From Alteromonas lipotrueiana (GTDB taxonomy: Bacteria > Pseudomonadota > Gammaproteobacteria > Enterobacterales > Alteromonadaceae), in contig NZ_JAESDK010000001.1 in NCBI RefSeq assembly GCF_019249245.1, positions 248,001 through 312,000 of the forward strand: a stretch of 64,000 bases of DNA, written 5' to 3'. The notes under the pieces are model-generated. The model had not been told where the DNA came from, made no database searches, and worked only from the letters and a program-made list of their open reading frames with translations. Shown in pieces: positions 17,809-26,951 of the stretch (position 1 is its first letter; each line of letters opens with the position of its first letter). The position numbers were made by a program, and so were the translations under genes.

Positions 17809-18504
17809 TTATAACAACACGAAGCCCGTAAGCTGGTAACCTATAAGCATAAATCCGGCGCTCATTAGCAAGGTGTTGGTAGCTACCGCGAACCGCTCAA
17901 AGGTAGCTGACTTACGCCATGCATTAATAATAAGTAAAATAATCGCTAACGCAGCAAATTGACCTACTTCTACCCCCAGGTTAAACGCAATTAAGTTGGT
18001 TATCAGGCCTTCGCTGGGTAATTCGAAATCTTGCAGTTTTGTCGCCAGCCCTAAACCGTGGAATAATCCAAATATCAGCACAGCCCATTGTGTGTTTGGA
18101 TGACAGTTAAACCAACGTCTGAATCCGCCCAGGTTATCAAAGCCTTTATAGACCACCGATAGCCCAATTATGGCATCAATTAAATAGGCGTTAACCTGAA
18201 GATCGCTTAATACCCCCAGTAACAGAGTGATGCTATGGCCAAGGGTAAATAGAGTAACGTAAAGTAAAATGTCTTTGCTGCGGTATAAAAAGAACACAAC
18301 GCCGCCCAAAAAAAGCAAATGATCGTAGCCGGTGAGCATATGTTTGGCCCCGATGTACAAAAACGGGGCAAACTGTATGCCTTCATTGTGTTCCAAAAAA
18401 GTGCGTGTATTGTCATCAACACCGTGCGCGAAGCTTTCTAAGCTAACCATTACCAGTATTGCAATAAGCAAGCAACGACTTACACTGATCAACTGACTAG
18501 ACAT
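17809..18504 (-). CDS. HupE/UreJ-family membrane protein
   Basis: A 231-residue protein with a leader helix and about six more. The family signature is seen in LGAKHMLTGYDHLLFLGGVV (here IGAKHML), with the HxxxGYDHLLF core, and FHGLGLATKL. HupE/UreJ proteins are secondary nickel or cobalt transporters or close relatives. It overlaps the end of the RND pump gene by 8 bases, so it is cotranscribed. The context suggests a role with Ni/Co/Zn efflux, but direction and substrate cannot be told from sequence. Confidence 0.87.
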   Translation of the reverse strand: MSSQLISVSRCLLIAILVMVSLESFAHGVDDNTRTFLEHNEGIQFAPFLYIGAKHMLTGYDHLLFLGGVVFFLYRSKDILLYVTLFTLGHSITLLLGVLSDLQVNAYLIDAIIGLSVVYKGFDNLGGFRRWFNCHPNTQWAVLIFGLFHGLGLATKLQDFELPSEGLITNLIAFNLGVEVGQFAALAIILLIINAWRKSATFERFAVATNTLLMSAGFMLIGYQLTGFVLL

Positions 18505-21500
18505 TTGAAGAACCTGAAATTGTAGATTTGCTCACATTATCTTCCTTTTCTTTATGTAAAACCCGATAAAGCGCAGGTATAACAAACAGAGTCAGTAACG
18601 TCGAGGAAATGATTCCGCCGATAACAACGGTAGCCAAAGGCCGCTGTACTTCAGACCCTATCCCGGTATTAAGCGCCATAGGGATAAAACCTAACGAGGC
18701 AACCAGCGCAGTGGTCAATACTGGCCTAAGTCTGGTCAGGGCCCCATCAAAAATCGCCTCGCTTAAGGTAGCCCCTTTGTTCCGTAATTCTCGGATAAAA
18801 GAAACCATAACCAGGCCATTCAATATCGCGATGCCAGACAAAGCAATAAAACCAACCGCCGCCGATATTGAAAATGGGATGTCTCTTATTAGTAAAAAGG
18901 CGATCCCACCCGTCAACGCCAACGGCACCCCTGTAAATATGATCATTGCATCTTTAAAGGAACTTAAGGCCAGGATAAGCAAGCCAATAATCATAATTAA
19001 CGTTACCGGAACAACAATACTTAACCGTTTTGAGGCTGATTGAAGCTTCTGATAAGTTCCCCCGTATTCAATCCAGTAACCCGCAGGAACTTTAACTTTA
19101 GTTTCAATAGCTTGTTTGATATCAGCAACAAAACCGCCTAAATCCCGACCTCGCACATTTGCCGTTACCACGACTCGGCGTTTACCATTTTCCCGGTTAA
19201 TCTGATTAGCTCCTGAGACGAGTTCAAGGGTTACCAACTCCTGAAGAGGAACACTGCGGCCATTGGAAAGATGAATCGGTAAGTATGCTAATGCGTCTAC
19301 GTCTTGCCTTTGCGACTCACCCAGTCTCACTACAATATCAGAGCGTATATCACCTTCATAAAACTTACTTGCTACTGTTCCTCCCATAGCAGTGGCAACC
19401 TGAGATTGTAGATCGGCAGTACTGATATTGTACTGCATAAGTTTTTGTCGCTTAGGAAGTATGTTTAGCATCGGTAAGCCGGTCGTCTGTTCAACCTGAA
19501 CATCTGCAATACCGTCGATATCTACAATTGCAGAATTGACTTCTGCTCCCAATTTAGTCAAAGCATCAAAATCATCCCCGAATACTTTTATAGCCAGTTC
19601 AGCACGTACTCCGGCCAGTAATTCGTTGAAACGCATTTGAATAGGTTGTAAAAATTCATATCGATTTCCAGGTACTGGTTTCACCAGAGCAGCCAGTTCT
19701 TCTACAATTTGAGCCTTGGGTTTATCCGGATCGGGCCATTGATTACGATTTTTGAGAATAATAAAGTTGTCTGCCACACTCGGAGGTACCGCATCGGTGG
19801 CAACGTCTGCTGTGCCTATTTTGGCAAAAACTCGCTCCACCTCGGGCATCATTTTAATTTTTTCTTCTAACGTTTCCTGTAACGCGATAGCCTGACTCAA
19901 CGACGTTCCTGGAATCCGTAACGCATGCATAGCGATATCACCTTCATCCAAATTTGGCGCAAATTCGCTACCCAGTTTTGTGGCTTGGTAGCCAAAAAAT
20001 ACAACTAACCCCGTAGCGGCACCCAGTACCACCCAGCGAAATTTTAATACCCACCCTAAAGCAGGACGATACACGCATAGAGCGCCCCGAATAATTAAAC
20101 TCTGCTTTTCCCGAACTGGTTTTTTAAACAGAAGAGCGATAGTGGCAGGCACGAAAGTTATAGATAGTATCATTGCACTCAATAATGCTATCACCACTGT
20201 AGTCGCCATTGGGTGAAACATTTTTCCTTCAACACCCTCTAAAGCAAAAATCGGAAGGTACACAGCTGTAATTATAAATACCCCAAACATCGCAGGTCTG
20301 ATAACTTCTCGCGTCGCTTCGAAGACCAATCCCATCCGTTCGTTTAATGGCAGTACTGAGCTTTTACTTGGTTCATTATTGGCAGCCTGACTTAGACGTC
20401 TCAAGCAGTTTTCCACAATAATAATAGCTCCATCGACTAATAAACCAAAATCTAGCGCACCCAGACTCATCAGGTTTGCACTTACGCGGGTTCCTACCAT
20501 TCCGGTTATTGTCATTAACATTGCAAAAGGTATAACTAATGCGGTTAAGAAGGCTGCCCGAAAATTACCTAATAGCAAAAACAAAACAACTATTACAAGG
20601 ATAGCGCCTTCCGCTAAGTTTTTCTGAACTGTTGTCAGGGTCTTATCTACTAGCTTGGTTCTGTCATATACAGCAGTTGCGCTAATACCAGCGGGTAGTG
20701 TTTTGTTTATTTCTTTGAGCTTTTCGCCAACAGCCTGAGCAACAGTGCGACTATTTTGGCCAATGAGCATAAATACGGTGCTCATCACAACTTCGCGGCC
20801 ATTTTGCGTGGCCGCACCGTTACGCAAACCCTGGCCATTCTTTATTTCTGCAACATCTTTGATGTACAGAGCCGATGCCTGGTTGGATTTTACAGGAATG
20901 TTACCAATCGCCTCAGTATCTTCAGCCTGGCCCGGAATTCTGAGTAACCACTGAGCGCCGTTTTGCTCAATAAACCCTGCACCCCGGTTTTGATTATTCT
21001 CTGTTATAGCTTTAACTACATCAGCCTGAGTCAGATTATGGGCTAATAGCTTTTTGGGTTTAAACGCTACTAAAATTTCTCGTTCGTACCCACCAATTGG
21101 GTTCACTTCCACTACACCTTCAACACGCATAAGTTGTGGTCTGATTGTCCAGTCATGCACAGTGCGCAGATCGGTTGGTGTGATAGGTGTTCCGTCACCA
21201 TACTTCGCACCCGGCTTCGCATCTACAGTAAACATGAATATTTCGCCAAGGCCGGTTGCGATAGGACCCAGTGATGGAGTGACCTGATTAGGAAGTTCAG
21301 AACGAACCGAAGACAGCCGCTCGTTGACAAGTTGTCGTGCAAAATAAACATCTGTGTCGTCACTAAAAATAGCCACGACTTGTGATAAACCGTAACGCGA
21401 GACAGAACGCGTATAAGTTAGACCAGGTAAACCGGCCAAAGCAGTTTCCAATGGAAAAGTGACCCTCTGCTCAACTTCTAACGGGGTATAACCGGGCGCC

Positions 21501-21655
21501 TCGGTATTAATCATTACCTGTACGTTGGTGATATCAGGAACTGCATCTATCGGAAGCTTAGTATAGTTCCATAGCCCTAGCCCAGCTAATGCAAGTACTA
21601 GTGCAAGCACAAGATAATTCCGCTTTATCGAGAAGCGTAGAATCGACTCCAACAT
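18497..21655 (-). CDS. czcA: CzcA-like heavy-metal RND efflux pump
   Basis: A 1052-residue RND transporter of the heavy-metal family. Helix 4 carries DFGLLVDGAIIIVENCLRR, the DFG...VDGA...VENCLRR pattern of CzcA/CnrA/NccA pumps, not the CusA version. The porter region lacks the CusA methionine cluster. Divalent cations (Zn, Co, Ni, Cd) are the expected substrates; which ones cannot be decided. It lies 11 bases after the adaptor gene. Confidence 0.92.
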   Translation of the reverse strand: MLESILRFSIKRNYLVLALVLALAGLGLWNYTKLPIDAVPDITNVQVMINTEAPGYTPLEVEQRVTFPLETALAGLPGLTYTRSVSRYGLSQVVAIFSDDTDVYFARQLVNERLSSVRSELPNQVTPSLGPIATGLGEIFMFTVDAKPGAKYGDGTPITPTDLRTVHDWTIRPQLMRVEGVVEVNPIGGYEREILVAFKPKKLLAHNLTQADVVKAITENNQNRGAGFIEQNGAQWLLRIPGQAEDTEAIGNIPVKSNQASALYIKDVAEIKNGQGLRNGAATQNGREVVMSTVFMLIGQNSRTVAQAVGEKLKEINKTLPAGISATAVYDRTKLVDKTLTTVQKNLAEGAILVIVVLFLLLGNFRAAFLTALVIPFAMLMTITGMVGTRVSANLMSLGALDFGLLVDGAIIIVENCLRRLSQAANNEPSKSSVLPLNERMGLVFEATREVIRPAMFGVFIITAVYLPIFALEGVEGKMFHPMATTVVIALLSAMILSITFVPATIALLFKKPVREKQSLIIRGALCVYRPALGWVLKFRWVVLGAATGLVVFFGYQATKLGSEFAPNLDEGDIAMHALRIPGTSLSQAIALQETLEEKIKMMPEVERVFAKIGTADVATDAVPPSVADNFIILKNRNQWPDPDKPKAQIVEELAALVKPVPGNRYEFLQPIQMRFNELLAGVRAELAIKVFGDDFDALTKLGAEVNSAIVDIDGIADVQVEQTTGLPMLNILPKRQKLMQYNISTADLQSQVATAMGGTVASKFYEGDIRSDIVVRLGESQRQDVDALAYLPIHLSNGRSVPLQELVTLELVSGANQINRENGKRRVVVTANVRGRDLGGFVADIKQAIETKVKVPAGYWIEYGGTYQKLQSASKRLSIVVPVTLIMIIGLLILALSSFKDAMIIFTGVPLALTGGIAFLLIRDIPFSISAAVGFIALSGIAILNGLVMVSFIRELRNKGATLSEAIFDGALTRLRPVLTTALVASLGFIPMALNTGIGSEVQRPLATVVIGGIISSTLLTLFVIPALYRVLHKEKEDNVSKSTISGSSNV

Positions 21656-21666
21656 GATTTACACTC

Positions 21667-22914
21667 CTAATGATCGTGTGATGCGCCAGACTTTTCGATG
21701 TCGGCTTTAAGAATATAGCTATTTTCGGTGACATACTCAGTACCGGGCGTCAGTCCCCCTAATACCTCCACCCATTTTTCACCTTGTCTTCCCAGCGTCA
21801 ACATTCGTACTTCATATTGCTCATTAACCTTAGCGTAAACCACCGTGAAATCTCTAAACCCTTGAAGACCCACCCGTTTAACGGCTAAAGGAACATCAAT
21901 AGTGGCGGTTTTGATATCAGCTGTAACAAAGCTTCCCGCCGATAGCTGACGCTTGCTATTGGAAACTTTCACCCAAGCAATCTTTGCTTGATCTTCACGT
22001 ACCTGTGGCTGAATAAAAGACACTTCACCCTGAATCACGCCTTTTCTTCCCTCAACTTTAAGGGTCGCAGTAGCTCCAGGCTTGACGCTCTGATGGTCGC
22101 TGGGGAAGATAGCAAGCTTAGCCATATAGAAGCTTGTATCCGCTATTTTTAATAGGGTTCGGTCTGAGGTTTGCTCACCTATATTGGCAAACTGACCAAT
22201 TATTGTTCCGTTTGAAGGTGCTGTAACTTCGTATTTGTTTAAGCTTTCATTGCTTTCGATGGTAAGTAAAGTTTGTCCCTTCTGTACTTCGTCTCCCAAT
22301 TCCGCATGAATAGTGATTAGTTCACCTTCGAACCGGGCCGATATATTGTGTACCGCTGAAGGAGGCAAAGTTAGCTCACCAAAAACAGGAATACTTTGCG
22401 TTAATACTGCAGCTCCTGCAATTTCTGTTTTAATTCCCATTGCGTTCGCAACATTTTGTTCGATTGAGGTTCGCCCTTCAAAATTTTCGTATTCCCAGAT
22501 ATAAGTCTCATCTTTGTACTTTGCGGTGACTGTAACCAAGAAGGAATGCGGTTCATAAATTTCCATATCCCCACGTAGAAAGTCACTTTGAGCTGTAAAG
22601 TTGATGTTATCCACTCCTTCACCAAGTCGGGTGAGTTTAACAGTCAAATCTACTGAAGCAGGCGGTACGGGATTGCCATTTTGCGTTACCCACACCCTAA
22701 ATTCAGGCGGTACTCCAGCTTCAAAAATTGATAGCTCTAACGCAAGGTTGTCTTTTCGTAACATACGTCCCCCATGTGCTCCTTTTTCAGGGTTAGTAGT
22801 CACATTTTCGCTGGCAGCGATGGCGAACGGCGAAGTGAAACTACCACTTAACCCCAAGCTTATATTCAGTAGAAGTGCCAGACTGATTGAAGAAAAGGCA
22901 TTGCTAATTTTCAT
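21667..22914 (-). CDS. czcB: CzcB-like periplasmic adaptor
   Basis: A 415-residue membrane-fusion protein: signal peptide, an N-terminal beta domain (GAHGGRMLRKDNLALELSIF) found in CzcB-type adaptors, a lipoyl/barrel core from about residue 170 (a segment ending APSNGTIIGQFANIGEQT), and a His-rich end (SGASHDH). The start at 22914 is preferred because TGAGA precedes it. The alternative GTG at 22926 overlaps the stop of the upstream gene, which would also couple the two. Confidence 0.9.
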   Translation of the reverse strand: MKISNAFSSISLALLLNISLGLSGSFTSPFAIAASENVTTNPEKGAHGGRMLRKDNLALELSIFEAGVPPEFRVWVTQNGNPVPPASVDLTVKLTRLGEGVDNINFTAQSDFLRGDMEIYEPHSFLVTVTAKYKDETYIWEYENFEGRTSIEQNVANAMGIKTEIAGAAVLTQSIPVFGELTLPPSAVHNISARFEGELITIHAELGDEVQKGQTLLTIESNESLNKYEVTAPSNGTIIGQFANIGEQTSDRTLLKIADTSFYMAKLAIFPSDHQSVKPGATATLKVEGRKGVIQGEVSFIQPQVREDQAKIAWVKVSNSKRQLSAGSFVTADIKTATIDVPLAVKRVGLQGFRDFTVVYAKVNEQYEVRMLTLGRQGEKWVEVLGGLTPGTEYVTENSYILKADIEKSGASHDH

Positions 22915-22922
22915 ACAAAATC

Positions 22923-24212
22923 TCACTGTGTTATAGAGGTACCGGTCAGGCGTTGAATTTCAATATGTTGTAAGTGCAGGCTTTCAAACGCACTTAGCAA
23001 CTTTGACTGCGCGTTCAATAGTTCACGTCGTACGCTGCTATACTGGTTGTAATTTAACTGACCACGTTCAAAGGCGACTTTTGACTCAGTAAGCGCGCTT
23101 TCTAGTGATGGAATAATATCGTTTCGAATTGTTTGAATAACATGTTCGGAGTGCTTCATTTCCTGAAGTAAAACATAGAGCTGAACATCAAGCTTTTTCA
23201 AAAGCCCCTCTTGTTCACGCGCCAATACCTGTTGCTCTGCACGCAATGCGGCAACCTTCCCAGCATTTTGGTTGTTGTCGCCCCAGGGGATAGCAACACT
23301 CGCCACAAAACCAAAATCATCGGTAGCTTCATATCGTCGTAAGCCCGCAGAAAATTGCCATTGAGGTTTTGCTTCAATACGAGCTAACTCAATACGGGAT
23401 TGTGCCAAACGCTGAGCGTTGGCTAACCGTTTCACGCCAGGCGTTTGTTGTAACTTCGTTAGCTGCTTTGTTACAGAGGGAATAGCAGGTACTTCGAGTA
23501 AATTACCTGAGACAATAAAATTTGATGTACCGCCTTCGATTAATGCGGTGAGCCGGTAGTATAATCCATCCAATTGATGTTCCGTGTCCTCCATCGTCAG
23601 TTTACGATGGCTTAGCTCGACCTGAGCCAGTTGCTCTTCAGCAACTGAACCTTTGCCTGCTTTCACTCTTTTTGAAATAACATTTGTGACTTCAACAGCC
23701 TGTGTGACCGCAGCCTCATTTAGCTCCAAGCGCTCTTGGGCAACCAAAATGTTAATAAAGTTTTTAGCGACAATTGACGCCAGATCAAGCGCTTTAATTT
23801 GCTTGTCTAACGCTAATTGACTGGCTGCATTTTGAACACTTTTGACACGGGTATCGAGTTGCTCTTTTTGTAGTAACCATGAAAAGCTCATTGTCGATTG
23901 CATATTCTTTGTCGCACTATAGTCACCCGTTCCCATAGCATCTTCTAACATCAAGCTAACCTGAGGACGTATGCCTATTCCTGCTTGCTGTATTTTTCCT
24001 TTCCAAACGCTTTCTTCAGCCACCAACGCTTTCAAATCTGGATGGTTGTTCAACGTCATTGCTACAGCGTCTGACAAACTTATTACCCGAACCTCTTTTG
24101 AGGGCTCAACAGCGGTCGCTGGGAAAAAAAAGCTAGCACCCAGAAATACTGCAAAATACCGACTAGCAATCGGTTTTTTGAAGGTGCGAGTACTCAGAAA
24201 ACGGATATCCAT
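22923..24212 (-). CDS. czcC: CzcC-like outer-membrane efflux protein
   Basis: A 429-residue TolC-family protein with a leader peptide and long amphipathic helices (for example EQLAQVELSHRKLTMEDTEH). The start MDIRFLS at 24212 has AAGG upstream, which lies inside the end of the M56 peptidase gene. It forms the outer-membrane part of the CzcBA pump. Weak family conservation, strong context. Confidence 0.87.
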   Translation of the reverse strand: MDIRFLSTRTFKKPIASRYFAVFLGASFFFPATAVEPSKEVRVISLSDAVAMTLNNHPDLKALVAEESVWKGKIQQAGIGIRPQVSLMLEDAMGTGDYSATKNMQSTMSFSWLLQKEQLDTRVKSVQNAASQLALDKQIKALDLASIVAKNFINILVAQERLELNEAAVTQAVEVTNVISKRVKAGKGSVAEEQLAQVELSHRKLTMEDTEHQLDGLYYRLTALIEGGTSNFIVSGNLLEVPAIPSVTKQLTKLQQTPGVKRLANAQRLAQSRIELARIEAKPQWQFSAGLRRYEATDDFGFVASVAIPWGDNNQNAGKVAALRAEQQVLAREQEGLLKKLDVQLYVLLQEMKHSEHVIQTIRNDIIPSLESALTESKVAFERGQLNYNQYSSVRRELLNAQSKLLSAFESLHLQHIEIQRLTGTSITQ

Positions 24213-24216
24213 TCTT

Positions 24217-25230
24217 TTACCTTGTTTGGTGGGTGAAAACGGCTTCAATTGAATGATGAATGCTATCTACCGTCGATACCGCTAATATCGGTACAATTGC
24301 AAGTATCAATAAACTCAGGCCTGTAGCGATACCAGCGATAGCAAGACGTGATGGTGGCGTGGACGGGCATATAAGACGCTGAATCCGCATGCTTATCTGA
24401 TCGTTGCCAAAGTAACTCGCCTGTCCAAATTTAGGGTCATCTGAAATAGAGTGCTGTACCCGGGCAACATTTATCAAAGTTTGGGCTACATCCAAGCAAT
24501 CATAATGCTGCAAAACTGAATGGTCAGCGATTTCTTCAGTTAGCAAGATATAGTGATTAATTAGATTTCGGGCGGCTGCTCGAGGTAAAAACTGGGCAAA
24601 GCCACAAAAAATCATTTTAAACATAGGATCGCGTGAGCGCACATGCGCAGCCTCGTGCCTTACTATGATATCCAATTCTTGTTCGTTGACCTGTTTCTTC
24701 AGAGCGCTTGAAAAATAAATTTTTGGGTGTACCAATCCGGTGGTAAAAGCAAAAAGAGATGACGCATTTAAAAGATAATATCGATAATGACCTATACTTT
24801 CGCGGGTCTGAGGGTCAGACAAGTCAGTCAAACCTGCCATCGCTGAAGTATGTCGGTAATGAAAAAAGAGCATTTTTGTTGCTGACCAGACCAAATAGCC
24901 CAACGTACATAGCAAAGTAAGCCCGTGCCAACTAATAAGGTTAAAGGTATCTAGATGGTGCCAGTGGGCAAGACTACCCAGCCAGTCAAATGAAGACACG
25001 ATAGACAAAGTTGACAAGAAAAATAGCATACTACATGCCGCCACCATCCATGGAGCGATAACGACCAGCCATAACGCTACTTTTCTCCATTTAAAGGTTA
25101 GGTTTCGCAAACGTAACAGGAGAAAATTTGTACTAAATACTAAAAATAACACACTGATAAGAAAGGCTAAAATACCAATGCTTAATAAATTTAGTGAGAT
25201 AGCTAATTTTCCGGCAAACATGAATCTCAA
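24217..25230 (-). CDS. BlaR1/MecR1-like M56 metallopeptidase (sensor)
   Basis: A 337-residue membrane protein with about four helices and a zinc peptidase motif RHEAAHVRSRD (HExxH, about residues 188-193). BlaR1-type proteins cleave or trigger loss of a BlaI repressor. This one ends just after its last helix and lacks the penicillin-binding sensor domain, so the signal is not a beta-lactam; a metal or envelope signal is inferred. It overlaps the BlaI-like gene (ATGA). Confidence 0.85.
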   Translation of the reverse strand: MRFMFAGKLAISLNLLSIGILAFLISVLFLVFSTNFLLLRLRNLTFKWRKVALWLVVIAPWMVAACSMLFFLSTLSIVSSFDWLGSLAHWHHLDTFNLISWHGLTLLCTLGYLVWSATKMLFFHYRHTSAMAGLTDLSDPQTRESIGHYRYYLLNASSLFAFTTGLVHPKIYFSSALKKQVNEQELDIIVRHEAAHVRSRDPMFKMIFCGFAQFLPRAAARNLINHYILLTEEIADHSVLQHYDCLDVAQTLINVARVQHSISDDPKFGQASYFGNDQISMRIQRLICPSTPPSRLAIAGIATGLSLLILAIVPILAVSTVDSIHHSIEAVFTHQTR

Positions 25231-25607
25231 CTTTCCTTGCGCATTTGACGTTGAAGTTCAATCATTTTTTCAAGCCTATCGAGCTGTGAATCATTGAGCT
25301 TAGTAGAAGCGGAACTAAATGCTGCAATCAGACTGTGTTCACCCTCTTCAACAAAGTCGCTGGTGACATCAGTAATCAATTGGGCAATAAGGGCCTCGCG
25401 ATCTACTTTAGCTCGATAGAAGTAGGCATGACTTTGTTTAGTCCGGCTTAAAAGGTTCTTTTTAAACAATCTATCGAGAGTACTTTGAATTGTATTAAGC
25501 GAGCCTTCACGAGCTTTCCCAAGAGCACTGTGGACTTGTTTCGCATCCGCTTGCTCAATATTCCATAGATAGTGCAAAACTTGTTTCTCTAATTCGCCTA
25601 GCTGCAT
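25227..25607 (-). CDS. BlaI/MecI/CopY-family repressor
   Basis: A 126-residue winged-helix repressor (MQLGELEKQVLHYLWNIEQA, then the recognition region LNTIQSTLDRLFKKNLLSR). The family dimerises and is inactivated by the membrane peptidase encoded next. It is the first gene of the operon blaI-like, blaR1-like, czcC, czcB, czcA, hupE and anchor protein, so it probably controls all of them. A perfect inverted repeat lies 28 bases upstream. Confidence 0.88.
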   Translation of the reverse strand: MQLGELEKQVLHYLWNIEQADAKQVHSALGKAREGSLNTIQSTLDRLFKKNLLSRTKQSHAYFYRAKVDREALIAQLITDVTSDFVEEGEHSLIAAFSSASTKLNDSQLDRLEKMIELQRQMRKES

Positions 25608-25634
25608 CGCTTTTTTCTCTGACTGCCGTTATTG

Positions 25635-25689
25635 ATATAGTTGCACAATAAAAACCGACAGGCAATCGGTTTTTATTGTGCAACTATAT
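25635..25689. repeat. Perfect 24-bp inverted repeat upstream of the BlaI-like gene
   Basis: Left arm 25635-25658 and right arm 25666-25689 are exact reverse complements around the 7-base spacer CAGGCAA; each arm contains TTGCACAATAAAAACCGA or its complement. It is much longer than a usual BlaI operator half-site. It could be a double operator, a strong 5' hairpin on the repressor mRNA, or the joined ends of a lost element. Confidence 0.9.
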
Positions 25690-26951
25690 TTAAGCAGCTC
25701 TTCGAATATGGGTACCAACTACAATCATTGATCACCGCGTTTACTTGACGAAAAAAACTCTTTGAGGCGGTTTGCGGCACGCTGAAAGGGGCTAACTGCT
25801 GCAAAGCGACCAGTTTCCTGCTTAACTTATAACTGCTCTTTAGCAAACCGTTCTCATATCCTCGTATTCAAAGATCGAAAATAGTAGTCACCTCATATAG
25901 AGCTACGTTATGAACATATCACGCGCAAGACTCCTAGAGGCGAATTCTCCACACATCTAAATAAAAAAATATCAAAGATTGTATGGTCTGAGGCCTATAT
26001 AGCCTCCCGCAGTGGCGAGCCGCTTGATAGAAAGATCATCTACAGCATCGCAAAGATCTAAAACTATTTCTCGACTTTCTTGCATCAAACGACTTCTCCT
26101 ATGTCTCAGCAATTTCGATCACCGGCGCAACGATTGATAAAGAATTACTTCAACCTCGTAAAATCTCGACGCTTAACATGGAGTACTGCGCAAAGGATGA
26201 TTAGCAGAGTACGACAGCTTTATATTTGGTATTACTTGCTAGGTGTCGGGCATCAACTGCCTTTTTAGTTAGAAAATAAACCCATCAAAAAAACAGAAAA
26301 TCAGTACTGACGATCCCCTCTCGTTAGTTCCCTCCAAAAAAGATTTCGGAAGACGAATCTCTCAGTGGGTCAGTTTTACATTACCGGTGATAAGTGACTT
26401 AAAGATCTCAAAAAATTTAAACAAAAGGATTAAAAAACCTCGGGTTTACAACCGTTTAGTCAAAATTAACTTACCTTATTATTGCATACTAATGTCGCTC
26501 AGCACCCCACCTATGGCCTCTTTCTGAAATGTACCTATCGCGCAGGCTTACGATCTTTTGAGGTTGTCCAGATTGATGTCTGTGACGTAGTGAATCCCGA
26601 TGAAGATAGGAAAAAAGTGTCTTACATACTGTTGTTGAAAGTTCTGCCGCATCTCGATTCTGTTTGATCGAGCAAGAGGCAGAGTCTAACGTCCAGGGCG
26701 CTGGCGGCAACACTTCGGCATTCCCAGGTGCCCGTGAAGCCAACAAACGCCTCAAGTACGGGTTGAACAGTACACCATTTGGATCTGAACTGATCGATTC
26801 TGAATCTAGATTGAGCTCATAAGGGAAAATATCGAGCCGTATTCGCAGTCGAAAGGAGTGGACTGGCGCACGCGATTTAAGTCGCCAGGGTGTATTTCAG
26901 GGATGCAGGTTTCTAGGCTGTATCTGCCGCACTGTGGTTGAGCTTTACGAC
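25690..26951. other. Decayed DNA at the edge of the metal island
   Basis: About 1.26 kb without an intact gene. The only coding signal is the probable recombinase relic listed separately at 26080-26667. The remainder, including 26670-26950, has only short frames broken by stops. No terminator for the glycosyltransferase block was recognised. Confidence 0.5.
26080..26667 (+). pseudogene. Probable tyrosine recombinase (integrase) relic
   Basis: Two segments in the same frame resemble tyrosine recombinases. The first (26080-26268) is like the N-terminal SAM-like domain (RLIKNYFNLVKSRRLTWSTA... then RVRQLYIWYY). The second (26482-26667) resembles the start of the catalytic domain (YRAGLRSFEVVQIDVCDV), where GLR plus E is the family's first catalytic-region pattern. 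Several stops lie between and no intact C-terminal HxxR or Tyr was found. The match is by eye and weak; the frame may be chance. Confidence 0.35.

Noticed and set aside
25635-25689. Inverted repeat as a rho-independent terminator
   Set aside because: No T-run follows either arm and the stem is A+T-rich; no gene ends beside it on the plus side.
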